Shown: positions 43,230 to 51,037 of the stretch, piece by piece
Layout: every line of letters begins with the position of its first letter
Position numbering within the stretch: position 1 is the stretch's first letter
Assembly (NCBI GenBank): GCA_016714975.1
Contig: JADKBR010000001.1
Location: 248,001-312,000 of the forward strand
Origin: Candidatus Dechloromonas phosphorivorans
GTDB lineage: Bacteria > Pseudomonadota > Gammaproteobacteria > Burkholderiales > Rhodocyclaceae
Length of the DNA: 64,000 nucleotides
Direction of reading: 5' to 3'
Made by a program: the position numbers and the translations under genes
The notes under the pieces: generated by a model
What the model saw: the letters and a program-made list of their open reading frames with translations, nothing else
Database searches by the model: none
Told to the model about the DNA's origin: nothing

Positions 43230-44777
43230 ATGAATCTTCTGCGCGCCTTGGCGACGGTCAGCGGCATGACGCTGCTCTCGCGCATTCTCGGTTTCGTTCG
43301 CGATTTCGTCATCGCCCGTACCTTCGGCGCCGGCCTGGCGACGGATGCCTTCTTCGTCGCCTTCAAGCTGCCCAACCTGCTGCGCCGGATGTTCGCCGAA
43401 GGCGCCTTTTCGCAGGCCTTCGTGCCCATTCTCGGCGAATACAAGAACAAGCGCGGCGACCAGGAGACGCTGCTGCTGATCGACCATGTGACCAGCATCC
43501 TCACCCTGATTCTGTTCGCCGTCACCGCCATCGGCGTCGCCGCGGCACCGCTGCTGGTCTGGATCTCGGCGCCGGGCTTCGCCGCCGACGCAAACAAGTT
43601 CGAGCTGACCGTCGCGCTCACCCGCATCACCTTTCCCTACATCTTCTTCATGTCGCTGGTCGCCCTTGCCGGCGGCATCCTCAACACCATGAGCCGTTTC
43701 GCGCTGCCCGCCTTCACGCCGGTGCTGCTCAACGTCGCCTTCATCGCCATGGCGCTGTTCGCCGTGCCGTACTTCGACCCGCCCGTTCTCGCGCTGGGCT
43801 GGGCGGTCTTGCTCGGCGGCGTGCTGCAACTGGCGATCCAGATTCCGGCTTTGCGCCGCATCGCCATGCTGCCGCGTCCGTCGCTGAACTGGCGCGCCGC
43901 CTGGCAGGACCCCGGCGTACGCCGCATCCTGACCCTGATGGGACCGGCGCTGCTCGGTGTGTCGGTGTCGCAGATCAGCCTGCTGATCAACACCATCTTC
44001 GCCTCGTTTCTGAAGACCGGCAGCGTCTCCTGGCTCTATTACGCCGACCGCCTGATGGAATTTCCCTCCGGCATGCTCGGCGTCGCGCTCGGCACCATCC
44101 TGCTGCCCTCGCTCTCGAAGTACCACGCCAGCGCCAACCATCTCGAATACTCGAAGCTGCTCGACTGGGGCCTGCGCCTGACCCTGCTGCTCGCCGCGCC
44201 GGCCGCCCTCGCCCTCGCCATACTCGCCGTGCCCCTGATCGCAACGCTGTTTCACCACGGCGCGTTCACCGGCAACGACGTGTTCCAGACCCGCCAGGCT
44301 CTGGTCGCCTACAGCATCGGCCTGGTCGGGCTGATTCTGGTCAAGGTGCTGGCGCCCGGCTTCTACGCCCGCCAGAACGTCAGGACGCCGGTCAGGATCG
44401 CGCTGATCTCGCTCGTCGCCACGCAGGCGATGAACCTCGCCTTCATCGGCTGGCTGCAGCACGCCGGACTAGCGCTGTCGATCGGCCTCGCCGCCTGTCT
44501 CAACGCCGCGCTGCTCTATCGCGGCCTGCGCCGGCACGACGTCTACCATCCGCAGCCCGGGTGGGCGGTCTTCTCGCTCAAGCTGCTGGCTGCGCTCGTC
44601 GTCATGGGCGGCGCGCTGTGGCTGGCCAGCGGCAGCGACGCCGCGTGGCTCGCCTATCCGCTGGCCGAACGCCTGATTCGCCTCGGAGTGCTGGTGGGGC
44701 TTGGCGGAATCGCCTATTTCGCTACACTATGGGTTCTCGGCTTTCGCCTGAACGACTTCAAGCGCCGCGCCGCCTAA
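43230..44777 (+). CDS. murJ: Lipid II flippase MurJ
   Basis: This 515-residue MOP-family membrane protein has about 14 TM segments. It starts MNLLRALATVSGMTLLSRIL, with GFVRDFVIARTFGAGLATDAFFVAFKLPNLLRRMFAEGAFSQAFVP and YADRLMEFPSGMLGVALGTILLP, the MurJ signatures with conserved Arg/Asp. It flips lipid II for peptidoglycan synthesis. Complete. Confidence 0.95.
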   Translation: MNLLRALATVSGMTLLSRILGFVRDFVIARTFGAGLATDAFFVAFKLPNLLRRMFAEGAFSQAFVPILGEYKNKRGDQETLLLIDHVTSILTLILFAVTAIGVAAAPLLVWISAPGFAADANKFELTVALTRITFPYIFFMSLVALAGGILNTMSRFALPAFTPVLLNVAFIAMALFAVPYFDPPVLALGWAVLLGGVLQLAIQIPALRRIAMLPRPSLNWRAAWQDPGVRRILTLMGPALLGVSVSQISLLINTIFASFLKTGSVSWLYYADRLMEFPSGMLGVALGTILLPSLSKYHASANHLEYSKLLDWGLRLTLLLAAPAALALAILAVPLIATLFHHGAFTGNDVFQTRQALVAYSIGLVGLILVKVLAPGFYARQNVRTPVRIALISLVATQAMNLAFIGWLQHAGLALSIGLAACLNAALLYRGLRRHDVYHPQPGWAVFSLKLLAALVVMGGALWLASGSDAAWLAYPLAERLIRLGVLVGLGGIAYFATLWVLGFRLNDFKRRAA

Positions 44778-44795
44778 CCGGAGGAGAATCATTCG

Positions 44796-45426
44796 ATGAA
44801 ACTGACCAGCACCAGCTTTGCCGACGGGCAGAAAATCCCGGGCGCCTTCGCCTTCTGCATTCCCGACGCCGATCATCACGTCTGCCTGGGCAAGAACCTC
44901 AACCCGCAACTGGCATGGTCCGACGTTCCCGCCGGCACCCGCTCGTTCGCCATCATCTGCCACGATCCCGACGTGCCGAGCAAGGGCGACGACGTCAATC
45001 AGGAAGGGCGCAGCGTTCCCGCTTCGTTACCGCGCGTCGATTTCTTCCACTGGGTGTTGATCGACCTGCCTGCCGCGGTCAACGCCGTCAAGGAGGGCGA
45101 ATTCTCGGACGACGTGACCCCGCGCGGCAAGCCTGGCCCGCAGGCCGCCCGCGGCGCCCGCCAGGGGATCAACAACTACACCGACTGGTTCGCCGGCGAC
45201 AACGACATGCGCGGCGACTACCACGGCTACGACGGCCCCTGCCCGCCATGGAACGACGAGATCATTCACCACTACGTATTTACCGGTCTACGCGCTGGAC
45301 GTCGAGCAGTTGCCGCTCGCCGGCAAGTTCGGCGGCCCGGAAGTGCGCGCCGCGATCGCCGGGCATGTCCTCGCCGATGCCTGCCTGACCGGCACCTACA
45401 CGCTCAACCCCCGACTCGGCACCTGA
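44796..45426 (+). pseudogene. YbhB/YbcL (PEBP-like) family protein with one-base frameshift
   Basis: The frame from 44796 reads a YbhB/YbcL protein: MKLTSTSFADGQKIPGAFAF, NLNPQLAWSDVPAGTRSFAIICHDPDVP, HWVLIDLPAAV, GYDGPCPPWNDEIIHHYVFT. It shifts at 45283-45286 where one extra C or G occurs. The correct continuation YALDVEQLPLAGKFGG...ADACLTGTYTLNPRLGT ends at 45424-45426. Corrected length is 209 residues. GGAGG precedes the start. The phosphatidylethanolamine-binding-like fold is intact apart from the shift. Confidence 0.85.
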
Positions 45427-45761
45427 GCCTGCCCGACAGAGTTTGGTCGGGCATTCCCGGATCATCCTTGGGCGGAACACTCGCGCGTTTCGCCGCGATG
45501 ATCGACTCGCTGCGCACGAACCGGCCTTGTCCCGGTCCTCAGGGCGATCGCTGCGGCGTGGCTGCCCGCGATCACCGGTTCGCTGGCGGCGATCCCGGGC
45601 TTGACCATCTTCATCTGCAAATTGCGCCGACATCGTCACTGGTCGGATCTCGTTGAAGTCTACAAGATGGGGACATCTGAGCCAAAAAACAAATAATGCG
45701 CATGTCTCAATGGTAGACTCAAACAGTTGAATAACCCATCACTTAAATCACCGGGCATACC
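45427..45761. other. Intergenic region with a possible membrane-protein remnant
   Basis: This 335-nt gap has no complete gene. In one plus-strand frame about 45525-45690 reads VLRAIAAAWLPAITGSLAAI followed by a hydrophobic and basic tail, ending in a stop near 45695. It resembles the C-terminal TM of an LptF/G-type permease. It has no start and may be a decayed fragment or chance. Confidence 0.3.
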
Positions 45762-47231
45762 ATGGCAACCGAAATCGAGCTCAAGCTTCAGCTAACCACG
45801 CAGACGGCGCGGCAGGTTCCCGCACACCCGCTGCTGGCCGGCATCAAGCCGCAGACCCAGCGCCTGCTGAATACTTATTACGATACGCCGGCGCTGGACC
45901 TGAACGCGCGTCGCATCGGCCTGCGCTTCCGCAAGAAGGGCGCACAGTGGTTGCTCACCGTCAAGTCGGCCGCAACAGTCAGCGGCGGCCTGGCACTGCG
46001 CCACGAATGGGAAACGCCGGCCAAACCCGGGCAGTTCGACTTCAGCCACATAGACGAACCGGACTTCAAGGTCGCCCTCGAACAAGCGTTGCCACGCCTG
46101 CAAGCAATGTTCACCACCGACTTTCGCCGCACGACCTGGAACGTCCCGTTTGGCGAATCGTTGATCGAAATGGCCCTGGACCAGGGCAGCATCAAGTGCA
46201 CCGGGCACGCCATACGCATCTGCGAGATCGAACTTGAACTTATCTCCGGTGTAATTGGCGACATCTTCGCTCTCAGCCACCACCTGCAGGAAACGCTGGA
46301 CCTGCGCCCCGCCGTCATGAGCAAGGCCGAGCGCGGCTATGCGCTGTTCAGCGAGACCCCGCAGAAGCCGTTCCGCGCCAAGGCCGCAGCGCTCAGGGCG
46401 GAGATGTCCCCGGTCAATGCCTTCCGTGCCATCGCACTGAGCTGCCTGGAGCAGTTCCAGCGCAACGAATACGGCCTGCTGACCGCAAACAAAGACCCCG
46501 AATACGTCCACCAGGGCCGCGTCGCGCTGCGTCGCCTGCGCTCGGCGCTCAAGCTGTTCGCGCCGGTACTGCCGCCGGATTTCGTCGCCACCTATGGCCA
46601 GGCCTGGCAGGGTCTTGCCAGCGGCCTGGGTGACGCGCGCAACTGGGATGTCTTCCTCAGCGAGACGCTGCCGCCGATTCTCGCCGCCTTTCCCGACCAC
46701 CGCGATGCTCGCCGCCTGCAGGCGGAGGCGGTGCGGCACGCCCAGCAGGCACGCACCGCCGCAGCACACCTGGTCGCCCAGCCGGACTACCCCCGCCTGG
46801 TCGTCGACTTCACCGCTGCCCTCTACGGCTTGCAGGATCGGCAAGCTCTGAAATTGCGAAAATTCGCCAGCAAGCGCTTGTGCAACCGCGCCCGCCAGGC
46901 CCGCGTTCTCGCCGAACGCGCAGCCGAGTTGCAGCCCGAAGAGCGGCACGAGCTGCGCATCTCTTTCAAGAAGCTGCGCTATGCCGTCGAATTCTTCACC
47001 CCTCTGCTGGCCCCGAACCGGCTGCGAAGCTACCTGGCATCCCTAACCCAGATCCAGGACGAGCTCGGGCTGATCAATGACCAGGTCACCGCCGGGACAC
47101 TGGTCGGGCAGGCGCTGGCCAACCGCCCGGCGGGACCGGTCCATGGATGGGTCGCCGGCCGGCACGAACTGCTGGCACACGAACTGCCGGAAGCGCTCGC
47201 TACCTGGCTGGCGCAAAAGGCGCCCTGGTAA
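45762..47231 (+). CDS. CYTH-CHAD domain protein (inorganic triphosphatase type)
   Basis: This 489-residue protein has an N-terminal CYTH domain beginning with the diagnostic MATEIELKLQL (ExExK) and continuing YYDTPALDLNARRIGLRFRK, KSAATVSGGLALRHEWETP and IEMALDQGSI. The C-terminal CHAD domain is helical with conserved His (VHQGRVALRRLRSALKLF, ELRISFKKLRYAVEFF). CYTH-CHAD proteins hydrolyse tripolyphosphate, and CHAD binds polyphosphate. This suits a polyphosphate-handling Rhodocyclales organism. Confidence 0.92.
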   Translation: MATEIELKLQLTTQTARQVPAHPLLAGIKPQTQRLLNTYYDTPALDLNARRIGLRFRKKGAQWLLTVKSAATVSGGLALRHEWETPAKPGQFDFSHIDEPDFKVALEQALPRLQAMFTTDFRRTTWNVPFGESLIEMALDQGSIKCTGHAIRICEIELELISGVIGDIFALSHHLQETLDLRPAVMSKAERGYALFSETPQKPFRAKAAALRAEMSPVNAFRAIALSCLEQFQRNEYGLLTANKDPEYVHQGRVALRRLRSALKLFAPVLPPDFVATYGQAWQGLASGLGDARNWDVFLSETLPPILAAFPDHRDARRLQAEAVRHAQQARTAAAHLVAQPDYPRLVVDFTAALYGLQDRQALKLRKFASKRLCNRARQARVLAERAAELQPEERHELRISFKKLRYAVEFFTPLLAPNRLRSYLASLTQIQDELGLINDQVTAGTLVGQALANRPAGPVHGWVAGRHELLAHELPEALATWLAQKAPW

Positions 47232-47256
47232 CGATCCGGCTTGTCCGGGTGCGACG

Positions 47257-47775
47257 CTATTCGAGCTTCGCGATTGCCGGCAGGAAGACTTCGGTCACCA
47301 GCACCTGCTGTGCGCCCAGTCGGTGCAGCGAGCGCCGCGCCCAGAGGCACGGTCCAGCCGCCCCGAGGGCCGCGGCGCGCTGATAGAGCGGATGGCGTGC
47401 ATCGAGCCGCCGGTACTCGATCGCGCCACGATTGAACCCGGGATACGAAAAGAGCAGCGAACCCAGCGAGCGACTGCCGAGGCGCGCCAGCCAGCGCGTC
47501 AGACGACCCCTGGTTGCGGTCGACAGCACGGAATGGGCAAAAATCACCGGCACCCCGTCGCATTCGAGAACGACCTCGCGCACCCATGCCAAGCGCCGGC
47601 GCGGCATCTCGTCAGCCTGGGGCAGATCCTTGCCGTAGCCTAGAACGCGCACCTGAAAGTCGCGACATGCCCTTTGGCAACGCGCCGTCAACGACGCGGA
47701 CTCGGTCAGCCACGAACGAAGGACGGGGTCTGGCCCGCCGCCAGCAAGCCGGGAACGCCATTTGCGTGATGTCAT
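47257..47775 (-). CDS. ubiC: Chorismate-pyruvate lyase
   Basis: UbiC makes 4-hydroxybenzoate for ubiquinone. The 172-residue protein has LRSWLTESASLTARCQRACRDFQVRVL, REVVLECDGVPVIFAHSVL, GSRSLGSLLFSYPGF and RGAIEYRRLDARHPLY, typical of betaproteobacterial UbiC. It starts within the stop of the DUF192 gene. Its coding region carries a copy of the dispersed motif (47507-47547). Confidence 0.88.
   Translation of the reverse strand: MTSRKWRSRLAGGGPDPVLRSWLTESASLTARCQRACRDFQVRVLGYGKDLPQADEMPRRRLAWVREVVLECDGVPVIFAHSVLSTATRGRLTRWLARLGSRSLGSLLFSYPGFNRGAIEYRRLDARHPLYQRAAALGAAGPCLWARRSLHRLGAQQVLVTEVFLPAIAKLE
47507..47547 (-). repeat. Copy of dispersed GTCGACCGC-centred motif inside ubiC
   Basis: On the minus strand GTGATTTTTGCCCATT is followed 7 nt later by GTCGACCGCAAC. 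This is the closest match in the window to the copy at 48811-48850, with both blocks nearly identical and the spacing the same. Confidence 0.5.
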
Positions 47776-48218
47776 TACTGCGGCCGCGGCGCCTTGTCGA
47801 TGCCGCCCAGCTTCACGCCGGGCTTGATCCCGCGCTGGGTGAACCAGCCCTGGTTCATCTCAAGCGCGTAGCGCGCCGGCTTCTTCGCGCAATGGTTGGA
47901 TTCCGTCTGCGGCTGCATGTCCTCGATGTTGATGATGACGCCGTCGGCATCCATGAAGGCCACCGAGAGCGGGAGGTAGGTATTGCGCATCCACATGCAG
48001 TGCGTGTTCTCGCGGCCGAAGACGAAGAGCATGCCACGCTGCGGCGGCATGACCCGGCGATTCATCAGCCCGATCTGGCGGTTCTGGTCGTTGGCGGCGA
48101 CTTCCGCCTCGATGCGATGCATGCCGGCGGTCAACTCCATCACCGGCATCGAATCCTGCGCCCAGGATGCCGCCGCCAGCAGCAGGCCGGCGAGCGCGCC
48201 CCATGTTTTCCTATTCAT
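47775..48218 (-). CDS. Exported DUF192 family protein
   Basis: This 147-residue protein has a signal peptide (MNRKTWGALAGLLLAAASWA). The DUF192 core is NDQNRQIGLMNRRVMPPQRGMLFVFG, HCMWMRNTYLPLSVAFMDADGVI, ALEMNQGWFTQRGIKPG. The function is unknown. The start at 48218 gives a clean signal peptide. It overlaps rluE by 8 nt and ubiC by 1 nt. Confidence 0.88.
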   Translation of the reverse strand: MNRKTWGALAGLLLAAASWAQDSMPVMELTAGMHRIEAEVAANDQNRQIGLMNRRVMPPQRGMLFVFGRENTHCMWMRNTYLPLSVAFMDADGVIINIEDMQPQTESNHCAKKPARYALEMNQGWFTQRGIKPGVKLGGIDKAPRPQ

Positions 48219-48786
48219 CGAAACTCCCTTGCAAATCCTTGTAACTGCCGTCGATCTTCCGCCACGCCCCCGGCGCCAGTCCCTCCAGCGTCGCCGCCCC
48301 GATCGCGGCACGAATCAGGCGGAGCACAGGATACCCGATCGCTGCCGTCATCCGCCGCACCTGGCGGTTCTTGCCTTCCGAGATGCGGATTTCCAGCCAC
48401 GAAGTCGGGATCGCCGCCCGATAGCGGACCGGCGGGTCGCGCGGCCACAGCCCGGCGGGTTCGTCGATCCGGCGCACCCCAGCCGGGCGGGCGGTGAAAT
48501 CGGCGAGCGCGATGCCAGCGCGCAGCCTGTCCAGCGCCGCTTCGTCGGGAATGTCCTCGACCTGCGCCCAGTAGGTCTTTTCCAGCTTGTGTTTCGGGTC
48601 GGCGATCTGCGCCTGCAGCTTGCCGTCGTCGGTCAGGATCAGCAGGCCTTCGCTGTCGGCATCGAGCCGGCCGGCGACGTAGACGCCCTTGAGCGGGATG
48701 AATTCGTCGAGCGCCCGCCACTTGCCCTCCGGCGTGAACTGGCTGAGGACGCCGTAGGGCTTGTTGAAGAAAACGATCTTGGACAC
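48211..48786 (-). CDS. rluE: 23S rRNA pseudouridine synthase, RluE type
   Basis: This RsuA/RluE-family synthase has IVFFNKPYGVLSQFTPEGKW, catalytic Asp in VYVAGRLDADSEGLLILTDDG, and the RluE features IDEPAGLWPRDPPVRYRAAIPTSW and EGKNRQVRRMTAAIGYPVLRLIR. It modifies U2457 in E. coli 23S rRNA. I place the start at GTG 48786; an in-frame ATG at 48825 would add 13 residues encoded by a dispersed repeat. Confidence 0.9.
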   Translation of the reverse strand: MSKIVFFNKPYGVLSQFTPEGKWRALDEFIPLKGVYVAGRLDADSEGLLILTDDGKLQAQIADPKHKLEKTYWAQVEDIPDEAALDRLRAGIALADFTARPAGVRRIDEPAGLWPRDPPVRYRAAIPTSWLEIRISEGKNRQVRRMTAAIGYPVLRLIRAAIGAATLEGLAPGAWRKIDGSYKDLQGSFDE

Positions 48787-48810
48787 GCGTCTGGCTGCAA
48801 ACGGGAAACC

Positions 48811-48850
48811 GTGATTTTCGCCCATTTTCGGCGGTCGACCGCAACAAGCC
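48811..48850 (+). repeat. Dispersed 40-nt motif, intergenic copy
   Basis: GTGATTTTCGCCCATTTTCG is followed by GCGGTCGACCGCAACAAGCC between rluE and the SpmA-SpmB gene. The core GCGGTCGACCGC is a 12-bp palindrome. Related copies are at 47507-47547 (ubiC), 35863-35894 (ileS) and 50990-51026 (intergenic), with weaker ones in miaA (about 6233-6270), upstream of purM (12733-12770) and in lspA (33814-33848). Confidence 0.5.
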
Positions 48851-48859
48851 CGGCGTTTT

Positions 48860-50104
48860 TCAGTGATAGAAGGCGTAGCCGATCAGGATGGCGCCGACCA
48901 ACCCTACCGCGTCGGCGATCAGCCCGCCGGCCACGGCGTAGCGGGTCTTGGTAATATTGACGCTGCCGAAATAGACGGCCAGCACGTAGAAGGTGGTTTC
49001 CGTCGAGCCCTGGATGATCGCCGCCAGCTTGCCCTGGAAGGAATCGACGCCGTAGGTCGTCATCACGTCGACCATCAGCCCGCGCGCGCCGCTGCCGCTC
49101 AGCGTCTTCATCAGGCCGACCGGCAGCGCCGGGACGAAATCGTCGTTCAGCCCGAGCGCCAGTACGACGCTGCGGATGCCGCCGATCACGTAGTCCATGC
49201 AGCCGGTGGTGCGGAACACCGAGATCGCCACCAGCATGGCGATCAGGTAGGGAATGATCTGCACGGCAACGCCGAAGCCCTCCTTGGCGCCGTCGACAAA
49301 GCTTTCGTAGACATCGATGCCGCGCCATGCGGCCACCGCGACGAAAAGCACGATGATCGACACGATCAACCCGCTGCCGAGCAGGCCGATCATCTGCGCC
49401 ATCCTGTCCGGCGGCATGCCGCCCAGCCAGAAATACAGCCCGCCCATCAGCGCCGCGAAGCCGGCGAAGAAGGCCAGCACCGGCTTGCAGAACAGGTTGA
49501 TGCGCTGCCAGATCGCCACCGCGACCAGCCCGGCGCAGAAGGAAACGAATGTGCCGAGCAGCGTCGGCAGGAAAATGTCGGCGGCGTTGAAGCCGACCAG
49601 CCCCTGCTTCAACGCGATGCTCTGGCGGATGGCGATCACCGAGGTCGGGATCAGCGTGATGCCGGCCGTGTTGAGCACCAGGAACATGATCATCGGGTTG
49701 CTCGCCGTGTCCTTGCGCGGGTTGATCTCCTGCAGCTCGCGCATCGCCTTCAACCCGAGCGGCGTCGCCGCGTTGTCGAGGCCAAGGATGTTGGCGCTGA
49801 AATTCATCACGATGCTGCCGCTCGCCGGATGACCGGGCGGAATGTCGGGAAAGACGCGACGGAAGAACGGCCCCACCAGGCGCCCGAACAACTGGATCAG
49901 CCCGCCGTGCTCGCCGATCTTCATCACCCCCAGCCACAGGCTCATGACGCCGACCAGGCCGAGCGAAATATCAAAGCCGGTCCTGGCCGTATCGAACAAG
50001 CCGTTCAGCACGCGCGTGAAGATGTCGAGGTCGCCCTGCAGCAACTGCGCCACCGCCGCGACGAAGCCGACGAGGATGAAAGCGACCCAGATTCGATTGA
50101 GCAC
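48860..50104 (-). CDS. SpmA-SpmB fusion nucleoside-recognition (Gate) membrane protein
   Basis: This 414-residue membrane protein starts at GTG 50104 (LNRIWVAFILVGFVAAVAQL) and joins an SpmA-like half (MKIGEHGGLIQLFGRLVGPF, SANILGLDNAATPLGLKAM) to an SpmB-like half (AAWRGIDVYESFVDGAKEGF, IIQGSTETTFYVLAVYFG). Both have Gate/nucleoside-recognition features. Non-sporulating bacteria carry such fusions with unknown transport roles. A GTG at 50164 is an alternative start. Confidence 0.9.
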   Translation of the reverse strand: MLNRIWVAFILVGFVAAVAQLLQGDLDIFTRVLNGLFDTARTGFDISLGLVGVMSLWLGVMKIGEHGGLIQLFGRLVGPFFRRVFPDIPPGHPASGSIVMNFSANILGLDNAATPLGLKAMRELQEINPRKDTASNPMIMFLVLNTAGITLIPTSVIAIRQSIALKQGLVGFNAADIFLPTLLGTFVSFCAGLVAVAIWQRINLFCKPVLAFFAGFAALMGGLYFWLGGMPPDRMAQMIGLLGSGLIVSIIVLFVAVAAWRGIDVYESFVDGAKEGFGVAVQIIPYLIAMLVAISVFRTTGCMDYVIGGIRSVVLALGLNDDFVPALPVGLMKTLSGSGARGLMVDVMTTYGVDSFQGKLAAIIQGSTETTFYVLAVYFGSVNITKTRYAVAGGLIADAVGLVGAILIGYAFYH

Positions 50105-50208
50105 GGGCGAACGATGAAATGGCTGAAAGGCCGTCAGTCTATCGGCGCCACTGGCAACTGTCACCCCGACGGCTTGTCGCTTGGCTCAGTAAGAAGCGCG
50201 CAAATCGC

Positions 50209-50943
50209 TTACGGGGCGAACACCGGCAAGCCCCAAGCCTCTCGGAAACGCTCGTACTCTGCCTGCGGCAACTGCACCAGCAGCGGCGCCGCCGCGCCAT
50301 CCAGCCAGCCGGCAATTTCCGTCATGTCGGCCAGCGACATCGCCGTGCACCCCGCCGTCGGCACGCCCGGCGCCGCCCACACATGCAGGAAGATGCACGA
50401 CCCCGCCCCCGGCACCACCGGATCGCAGTTGTGCCCGACCACCGCGCCCACGGCGTAACGCTCGTCCCCGCGCAACATGTCCTCGCACGAAAACCAGTCG
50501 GGCCGAGCGATGGCAGTTTGATCGACGATCCGGTTGTAATGCGCCGAAACCGGGTCGTCGATGCACTTGAGGTCACGGGTAGCGCACAGGTAAGGCAGCT
50601 TCGCGGCGCGGGCGAGAGGGGTGTCCGGGTCCGCATAACCGAACAGTGCGGTGATCGCGAAAATACCCGCCGGCGCACACCCGTCGCCCTCATTTTTCTC
50701 CGGCTCCGCCCCGCCCACCTGCGGATGCAACCCCCGCCCCCACGCCAGCCCGGACTTGCCCAGGCTCACCGCAATCGCAGGCCCAACAGACCGCCAATCG
50801 CCATCGAGCCGCACTCGCTGGAAGCGCTGCAATTGCGCGGAGCAACTATTCCAGCTCGGCGCGACCACGAGGAGCAATTGCCGCGACAACGCCAGGGCCG
50901 GCGCCGTATCTTGCGTGGGGGGAACGAAAGAAGCAAACGCCAT
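50209..50943 (-). CDS. L,D-transpeptidase-like (YkuD fold) protein
   Basis: This is a 244-residue protein. The C-terminal half has the YkuD-like active-site pattern: SCIFLHVW...PTAGCTAMS with Cys in TAGCTAM and the preceding His (FLHVW). The N-terminal half includes SRQLLLVVAPSWNSCSAQLQRF and GRGLHPQ...CAPAGIFAI, as in the family once called DUF949-like L,D-transpeptidases. No convincing signal peptide is visible from this start. Its role would be peptidoglycan crosslinking or modification. Confidence 0.7.
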   Translation of the reverse strand: MAFASFVPPTQDTAPALALSRQLLLVVAPSWNSCSAQLQRFQRVRLDGDWRSVGPAIAVSLGKSGLAWGRGLHPQVGGAEPEKNEGDGCAPAGIFAITALFGYADPDTPLARAAKLPYLCATRDLKCIDDPVSAHYNRIVDQTAIARPDWFSCEDMLRGDERYAVGAVVGHNCDPVVPGAGSCIFLHVWAAPGVPTAGCTAMSLADMTEIAGWLDGAAAPLLVQLPQAEYERFREAWGLPVFAP

Positions 50944-50989
50944 GCAGGCAATGGAATGTTGTTGAGAGTCTGGGTAGGGACGAAACTTC

Positions 50990-51026
50990 AGTTTTGGACA
51001 ATTCTTGCGGTTGACCGTAACAAGCT
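50990..51026 (+). repeat. Copy of dispersed motif next to the defence island
   Basis: AGTTTTGGACAATTCTTG followed by CGGTTGACCGTAACAAGCT resembles the 48811-48850 copy (16 of the last 19 positions). It lies in the 94-nt gap between the YkuD-like gene and the end of the restriction gene, that is, at the edge of the defence island. Confidence 0.4.
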
Positions 51027-51037
51027 CCGCTCACGAA

